Shown piece by piece: positions 14,101-23,100 of a stretch of 60,000 bases of DNA. The DNA is from Phoronis australis. Taxonomy: Eukaryota; Phoronida; Phoronidae. Under the pieces are notes generated by a model that did not search any database, was not told the DNA's origin, and worked only from the letters and a program-made list of their open reading frames with translations. The position numbers and the translations under genes were made by a program. The stretch lies in the NCBI GenBank assembly GCA_002633005.1, contig NMRA01000036.1, positions 728,440 to 788,439 of the forward strand, in the 5' to 3' direction. Positions within the stretch are counted from its first letter, which is position 1, and every line of letters begins with the position of its first letter.

Positions 14101-17100
14101 ACGGTATTTACAAAGTATATACAATGTTGCTATGCTCACACTTGGTTGATAGCATTGTAAAAGTCTTGGTCTGCACAGTTTTTTTTAGTAAAAATGCTCA
14201 CTGCAGAAAGCTGTTTTGTAAACTTAGATGTAAAAACCTTGGTCTATGCATTTTTTGTAAAAAATAATCTGCGTGTTAGGGGGGATTGCTGGTGGTGGGG
14301 GGTTACGCGTCGGAATCATGGACGCCCTGGAATATTGGGAACCCCATTTTGGACACCCTATTTTCGAAATCCTGGATAAAGACCTGCTTTCGGGATGTCA
14401 TATCCGGGAAGATATATCTAGCCACACATGAAAAATGAAGTTGCCACCTGACATGGTCATAAGATGAAAATACTGGAGCTACAGTCTATGGCCTAGAACT
14501 CTGGTGGGCAGTTGGTGGGAAGCGAGGTGGGGTCGTGCCATGTTTCATGTAAAGTGCAAAATCCAGGTTGAAATTCTCAATCAATGTTTTTGAAAGAGAA
14601 AGAAATGATTGAAATCCGTAGCTTTGATAATCCCGTACGTAGGCAGTTTACAATCAGTATAGGATATACTGAAATATTGTTGGACCTGGAAATTCTAGTA
14701 AAATGCCAGTATCTACCAGTAAACGTAAAACATGATGTTGTGTGGTCCTGCTGAGACTGTTTGTTACTTGATGTAGATTTAACATTACGTGAGATGAGGG
14801 TTACCATGGAGATAGAAAACAAGCGAGTTTTGACAGAGGTGAGGAAACTGCACAGGGCTGAGCTGGAAAAAGCTGTGGCAGAGACCAAGAAGAAACAGTG
14901 GGTGAGTCAAATAGTGTCAGTACTTCTTTATCAGTGGGTGGGTCAAAAATATCAATCTCTTCTCAACAATGAGTGGCAAATGTTCAGCTTTGTTGGTCTT
15001 CTTGCCATCGGCCATACACTGTCACATTAAGTTTATATGGGTGTACACTTTCTCAGTCACATTAAAACAAACCTCGCTATCTGAGTGGGGTTCACATGAC
15101 ACGAACCTGTAGTAGAGTTCATGTGACACTTTACAAATTTCAGTTACCCTATGTTCTATTTTGCTGTAAAGCCATCACTAATTGCCCTTCTGCATACAAT
15201 AGGATTTAAGTTCAGATTCCTTCTTCACGGTAGCAGGAATTGTTCAAACCTGCTGACAAGGTACAAGGTGCTGTGAAATAGGCCGCGTTTCTAATGGGTT
15301 TCTTGCTCTATGCTTCTTTATAAATAATCACAATCAAGATCCATATAAACTGGTCACATTTACAGGAATCATTGGCATGATTCACTAGCTGCAAACTTAT
15401 TTTTACTAGCAATTTGGATGCTACAGTTTAGACAGCTAATTATATTCACACATTGTCTACTCAAAGGAACATGCTTTCAATGTGCCCAGGGACAGTATAG
15501 ATCTTACTTTTTCTACTTTTTAAAATATGTCCTATTTTTCCTACTATTTCTGTAAATTCCTACTTTTTGAAATTGTATAAAAAATCTACTTTCTTTATTT
15601 TTTCCTACTTCATGACCGATTCACTGCATTTAACTCATGAAGAACAGAATACCTGGTCAAAGTGTTTTATCAGTTTGTTAAGCATGCAAATCCCGAATTG
15701 TTTGTGCACCATAGTCTTCTGACTCTGATTGCTTGCACACCTGTAATTATTATACAAAATAGTTCAAGTTGTGCTAAATTGAAAGTTGGTGGCAAAGTTA
15801 CTCAGTAAATGTTTGTACTTGGAGCAAAAACATTGGTTTATCTTTAAGTTGTTAAGTGCCGTCCACACACAGACTTACCCTAGAACAAGTTACTCCTGGA
15901 ACGAGTTGTCGCTAGGTTTGAGTGCTGTGCGGAAACAATTTAAACTAGTGCAAGTTACCTCACTTCTGATAGTTTACTCCACCTTATTGAGGTAACTTGT
16001 TTAAGGGTAACTTACAACTCTTCTAATGGCTATATGGCCGCAAACTTGGGGTAAGGCGGAAGTAATTATCAGCTGCGGTTACATAACAGACAGGTCTTCT
16101 TTTATGTGCCGTATTCGCATCAACTTTCATTGTCATGCATAGAGCGGCAACTTCCACCTTACCCCAGTTATCGGATGTGCGTGCGCGTGTGCGCGCACCC
16201 ACTGGATCAGTTTGTGAATGTATCTGTTATGTTTTTTCATCACTCCTGATCTGAGATCAATCAATCAATCAACATGTACGATGGTTCTGTCCAAGATTTA
16301 ATAAGGTTCAAAAGTTTATAATCCATGAACTTGGACTCATTTGGAAGAGAGTTCCAGAGTTTAGCGCCGTACACTGATAAAGAGTTTAAACCTTGGCGCA
16401 CTGTTCGACATTGTTTCACACGTAGCACAGATTTATTGCACAGATTATGATGTGACGCTTTTTCCCCAAAGAGGTACCACATGAAAGGGGGTGACACCTC
16501 TAGAAGGATCGCGCGCTTTCTAGACAGTTCAAGGGTCGTGAGATCTGCTCTAATGAGGAGTTCAGTCCTGATACACAAATCTGAGTGCCCTGTACTGTAG
16601 GCGCTCGAATTATGCAGTGTTCATTGCGCGGCAGAAATGCCACACTAAGTTACAGTAACTAAAGTGTGACAGGACAAAGCATCTAAAAATAGTAATCCGT
16701 GACACATGGTCAAGCTGTCCTGACAGCCTTTGAGGGACACTAAGCTGCGCCGCAGCCTCCCGACAGAGAACTCTGGTGTTCTGTGCAAAACTTAGCTGTT
16801 TATCCAAAGTGACACCCAGCAATACTACGGTGTCTTCAGAGGATATGATATCACCTCCGATAGAGTCTAGTGGCACTGCCGCCATTTAACATATTGACCT
16901 GAAACTTTGATGAGTTGGCCTCCATCATATTATCCCAGAACCATGAGATCGCGATCTCCGACTCTGATGTTAAAGTCCTAATGACCTCGGCCCTGGAGTC
17001 TTATGTTTCCCTTAATTCACACCAACATTATGTAAAGATAAAGAGTAATTGTTTGATTTCAGTGTGCCCACTGTGGTAAAGAGGCCATGTTCTACTGTTG

Positions 17101-20100
17101 CTGGAATACCAGTTATTGTGACTATCCATGTCAGCAAGCTGATTGGCCACAGCATATGAACACATGTACCCAGGCTGACAATCAAGAGTCTACACAGCAG
17201 GCTGTTGGTGGCAGTGAACAACAGACAGCCAATTCAACACAGGTGTGGATTATTAACTCAGATTACATCATTCTGTCATTATTCATTTGTCGAATTAAAA
17301 TGCTGATGTGTGTGGGAATGAGAACCTTTAAGTAGGGGGTGACATCTCTTCCACCTGGGGAGTGATGCCCTCTTAGTGAGAGGTGCCACCCTCCTATTAA
17401 GGTGACACCCATGTAGGGAGTGACACCCTCCTAGTAGGGAGTGGTACCTACTTAGTGAGGAGTGACACCCTCCAATAGGGATATTCCTGACCAGGTTTGA
17501 ACCTGTGCCATTTGTTCGCACCTGATGATAAAAGGTGCGCCTTTTTTCAAAAAGTTGTGCCCAGCAGATTTAGTATAATTAACATGGTAACATATGAAAC
17601 AGAAACCCAAACCCCAAGGGCAAGCAAAGTATAAGAACAAAATTCACGTTTTACCCGACTGGCTGTAAGTTGACTAGAATCTTGCATTTTGGGAAGAGTG
17701 TTGCAATTTAAATGATGTGCCAAGATGTGCCTGGGGGTGCACTACTGCAATGTACTTGCGCTTTTTCATTTTTTATGCGCTAATGGCGCGAAGACGCAGC
17801 CCAGGAATATCCCTGCTCCTAGTTAGGAGTGACAACATCCTAGTGGGGAGTAACGCTCTTCCACTGAGGAGTGACACGCTCCTAGTGTCACTTTTGTTAG
17901 TGTATCAGTGTGCAATAAATTGTCTTCATTGTATAGTAAATTATTTTATCCACTAGAGCTCAAACATAAACATCTTTTTTGTGTCTTTGGTCCTGATTAT
18001 TTAGTTCAGTACAGGTTACATATTACAATTTGTGGTATTTTCATTGTAGACTATTCAGTCCAGTACAGTTCAACCAAACACAGCCCCTGTGCGGTACATG
18101 ACACCTGCTTCACAGACCCGACCCAGCCCCACTGAAATGAGATACATTGCACCATCAGCTGCACAGACATTAACTTCCATTGCCCAGGTAATAATACTTG
18201 TCAGCTGAATTGTGTTGCCAGTTGTCCAGAAACTCTTACTTCATCTCAATGTTTGTAATGTTTTTATGAACTCCTGTGTTTACACTTTGTTTTCTCATTA
18301 GTCAAGGCAGTCACTAACACCACTCAAATCTCACTACACAATGACTGCAAAGTAGCCAGATGCCTGTGATTCTCATTGGCACCACTCCATTGTCATATGA
18401 ATCGATGCACACTTTTCGCAAGAACCGCTGACATCATCGCTTTGTGTCCTCACGTTCTTCACAGTCAGGTTAACGTGACTCTTCTCAGCCCAATTCGGTA
18501 GATAGAGCACAAGGTCTACGGACACAGGCTGATTAAAGCGATAAAAATGTGAAATAGATGTGGTGGCACATTCCTTAATACTTGTTGGATGAACGTTTGC
18601 ATTTAGATCCTAACAGTTAAATGTAAGTGATTAAAGTAGTTGATGTCAGCCTAATTAGTAAGAAATGTTTGTGAGATTTGTGATAACAAACTAAAAGGCT
18701 TCCACGGTAACGACCATGAACTTGTTTGTCGTTCATCTTCTTGTGTCTAACAGTTATACCTCTTGCAATTTTGCGCGTAATACCTCGTGAAAAAATGTTC
18801 ATTGTAAAGAAAAATGACAATAAAACCTAATGACATTATGATAACCTGCACCTACAGTGTAGACCAAATTTATCACACACTGTTAAACAGTCCACATGAA
18901 ACCACTTTTTTCAAAGCTAACAATTTTGGAATTCTTATTTGAATGAACCCTATTGCCCAACTTCGTTCTTTGAACAGCTAAATGGATAATTATAGGAGAG
19001 GTGTCAAAGCCTGGACACCCCCGCCCTTCAGTTATGCCTTTGCTGGTAGGGTGGAGGTACAAGAGTATCCACAATTTTATGCAATTGCTTTGGGTATTGG
19101 GCTCACAAATGCAACAATATGTGCTGAACGTTTCAATGGCGTATACCATCATTGAGGGAAATAATGAGAAGCCAAAGGCTTTATCATACATTCCTGGTGA
19201 TACAGCTGTGTAATAACTGCTGTTCAACAGTGAAATGCAGACAAACTACTGTTCCATGTTTCTCGTGAAATACCTATCATTATTCTCCATACAACTTAAG
19301 GAAATTGACTAGAAGTTACTGTAGTTATTTCGCTACAGCTGTGAACCTAAAAGTATTTGTAGTGTTCAGTGTACTATTATCTCCACACTGGTGTTACTCA
19401 TCACATAATGCAAAATGAAATGCTGAATAGCAGTAATACAGTGCCAAGAAGAAGTAAAATTATAAGTTCGCTTATTATGCGCCCACATATCTATATGTGG
19501 ACGCATTATGCCATCATCTCCGTCCGTCCCTTCCGGCGTCTGCTACTCTATCTCCAAAACCCCTTGACGTATGTTCATGAAGTTTTGCACAATCGTCATG
19601 TGTTCCTTCCATGGATGGGACGGCATGAGCGAACTTTCGCAGACCTGTGTACCATACGCAAAAAATGCAGATTCGTACGGAAATCAAGCCTCCAAGCCTT
19701 CGTAGCATGTTGAGCTGACGATAATACTCAAGGCACAGTCGAGCCTCGAGGTCTTTTTGCATGCAGTACGGTGGTACGTGTTCACAGACACTTGCAATGA
19801 ATAATTGTTCAAAACTTTTGTGATTGATTTAGAAAATATCGTCTGGTGCGAAACATTGTTCAGTGCAGATTCATCAACACATATTTGCAGATATGTTTTT
19901 GTGTTAAGAAATGAGGTGTACATACATGATTTATCATTAGGTTAATCATTAGCCTAATGATTAGACATGTAAAGACAACTAAGTTCAGTAAGGACATTTG
20001 ATTAACAGGATCTTTTCACTTAGCGCGTTTTCCCTCAATTAAACGACTTAAATTATTCTGAAAATTGGTGATCAAGTCACTGCGTGTGTTTTAGAGGCAA

Positions 20101-23100
20101 GTAAGTAGGAAAACTGTCCTCGGGGAGAGGGGGGGGTCATTTAAGAAACCAAAAGTTTGACTAAACAAGACAAAAGTCCACTAAAGAGGCAAGTATTCGG
20201 CGAAAGCTCTGATTGTTGAGCAAACCCGTTGTTTTTTTCTTTTTTTAGTTAGTGAAAGGTCCACTGTGAAAATTAACCCCCCCCCATATTTTAGGGTAAA
20301 TTTGGTCTGTACTCGAAAATCTGCAAATTTACTGAAAAAACTGCAAATCTGGTGTTTAGAGTACTCCAATGGAGTTTTGGTGGTACACAGGTCTGCTTTC
20401 GGATGGATCCGACAACCGGTGTGCCCCCGAGTGGCAATTTTAGTTTTTTACACTTACCTCTAAGTATCTTCAAAAGTCCTTAATGGATTTTAATGAAATT
20501 TGATATGTAGGCACCTATTAGTGAGGTGACACGATCCTCTCGTTTTCGGATGGATTCGACGGAATTTGCGCCACCTGGTGGCCGTTAAACTGTTTTTTTG
20601 CGTCCACCCCTCTATCAGCCAAATCGCTCAAAGGATGATTGTGAAAATTGACACTTATGTTCTTACTATGAAGTTGACATCTGACGATGATTTTCCGATG
20701 ACTTCAACTACTGTGGCGCCTCCTAGTGGTAGTTTTGTTTTGCGCCCATAGCTGTATCTCCTAAACCCACTGCAGGATCTTTATTAAATTTAGTAAGTGT
20801 ATTTGTATGAAGATAACAACAGATGACGACGACGACTTTCAGAAGGGTCCAACGGACGCTGTGTCAACTAGTGGCAATTTCATTTTATTCTGTTTTCTTT
20901 TGTTTCTCTGAAGTTCCTTGACAGGTTTCTATGAAATATGGCATGTTCCTGGTTTTGGATGGATTGTACGTTTTTGCGCCATCTAGTGGCCATTTTATGA
21001 TACAAATAAATTACCCTAAAAGCACACCATCTGCATCGCATTCATGGGCGCAATTCAATGCTCCGCGTTGCTCTAAATTAGTTGAATTGGTAAAATTTAG
21101 AAAGAAAACTTCTTAAAAAATATGTGAAATACTTCAGCGACCTCGGGTGGCCTTCGAGCGACTCGTTTTTATGGTAAACAACATTCTTGCACAAACTTGG
21201 GCCAAAATTGAGTTTGCTGCAATTTCAAGTATCAAAAATATATTGTAATGAAGTGAAATGACCTTTTTTATGTAGCTGAATTTTATAAAAGATTTCAGAC
21301 TAAACGTAAAGCCCACAGTCAGTGTCGTCTGTGACCGGCAATCGACAAACCAATGCCTTATTTCTGAAGCAAATTTATGAAAAATTAATTTGCACATTGA
21401 AGTCACATGCCAGTATATTTTTATCTTGTCAGGCATTATGTCACTCTAATGATTTTCCAATATTCATTTTTTCAATTTTGTTCTCAGTAATCCAATGTCA
21501 TTTGTAGGTATTGCCCTCTGCCAACATGCGAGTACAGTTTGTGCAGCCTTCTACCACGCTCATCTCATCACGTGGTCAACAGCTGGTCACTCCGGTGACC
21601 AATTCTTCTGTAATCTCCCGTCCACTTATTCGAAATCAACCAGCTCAGTTGATTGGACAACAGCCGGTATGATCTCCTGCCCTGTCTTCTATCAAATGTC
21701 AACTTTCTTCTGTAATTACTGAAGCTTGTATCGATTATTAGATAACAAGTGAGGCCTATAGACTGTTACACCCCAGTCTTATCTACAGTTGCCCAGTATT
21801 TGTTTATACCTGGTGTAGGCAGGGGTGAAACAAGGAGTTTTCTTTTGAGAGGGGTGTCAAATGAAAAATTTTGTTGTGACATGTATTGTCTCTCTTAGCG
21901 CACCCTTGTGACACTCTTCAATATATGTGCCTCTATGACATGGTAAATTAAGCTCGCCCTGAAATTAATCGAAATCCTGTCATTCCTTGATTTAAAGGAA
22001 CATGCCAACAAAAACGATGTATTTTGCATCAATTCAACTCAACTAGTCCTATTCGATAATAGCACATTCATCGTTTTAGCTGACACTAGATGGCAGGCGT
22101 ATTTGCTAAAATTACAATGTGACCTCAACGTGTCAAAACTGTAAATTCAAATATACAGCTTAGGAATAATGTGAAAATGAACAGTGGATTATGAATCGCC
22201 AATTCATTATTCGCTGTTCTTTTTCACAAGTTTGCACTCAGTTCACAACAAATCATTAGTTCTGGAGAGTTGAAAAATCAAGCTTTGCTTATCTTGCCAG
22301 TTTTCACCCACATGAATTCCTAGCTGGGTTTTGACATTCAGTCATACACTGTTGACCGGAAGGCTAAAAAAATTGATGCCCAAGGATGTCACTTGTCCAT
22401 TCTTGTACATACTTGACCTTGTATTTACTTGACCTCACATTTTTGTTGTGTTTGTAAAAGGTGGTGTTGTTTGCATTGAAAACGTGTTAGCTTTCGTTAA
22501 AACCTTGCTACGTGGACTAGACAGCTATGTTTTTAATTCCAAGAATACCTTCAATTTCTAGCACATTTCAGAAAAAATCACTGCTCACGATTTCAAATAT
22601 GAAAATATGACGAAAAACTTTGCAATCTCTGAAACCTATTGGTTACTGGGCAGTAAAATGATTATAAGGTATTATAAATGTGAGACCCGTCTAGCAGTAA
22701 TTCTAAGTGTATATAATAAATGAATCTTGCCAATCCTGCGCTGTCAAGTTCAAAGACCCACCCATCAGTATGTGTGGTTCGGTGACATTGTTTGGTTTTT
22801 TTGCTCTGAAGACTTGCCTTGATAAACTTGTTCCCTTATTCCACTTTGATTACTTAATACTTGCCAGTCAATTATTTCATGGATTCCAATTTCAGTTATT
22901 TATTAATCGTAAAAGGTACAGCTGGCTGACAATTAGTAAGTTTTATGTACAAACATGCTGGCGTGTAAAGACACCGTAAGATAAAGTGCAAGACAAAAGT
23001 AAACAGACAGAATACAGTTCCTTGTCATGAGGGCTCATTTAGTTAACGGCAAAGATGACTGGAAATAATTATTTTGGTGACAAAATTGTAAACGAAAATG

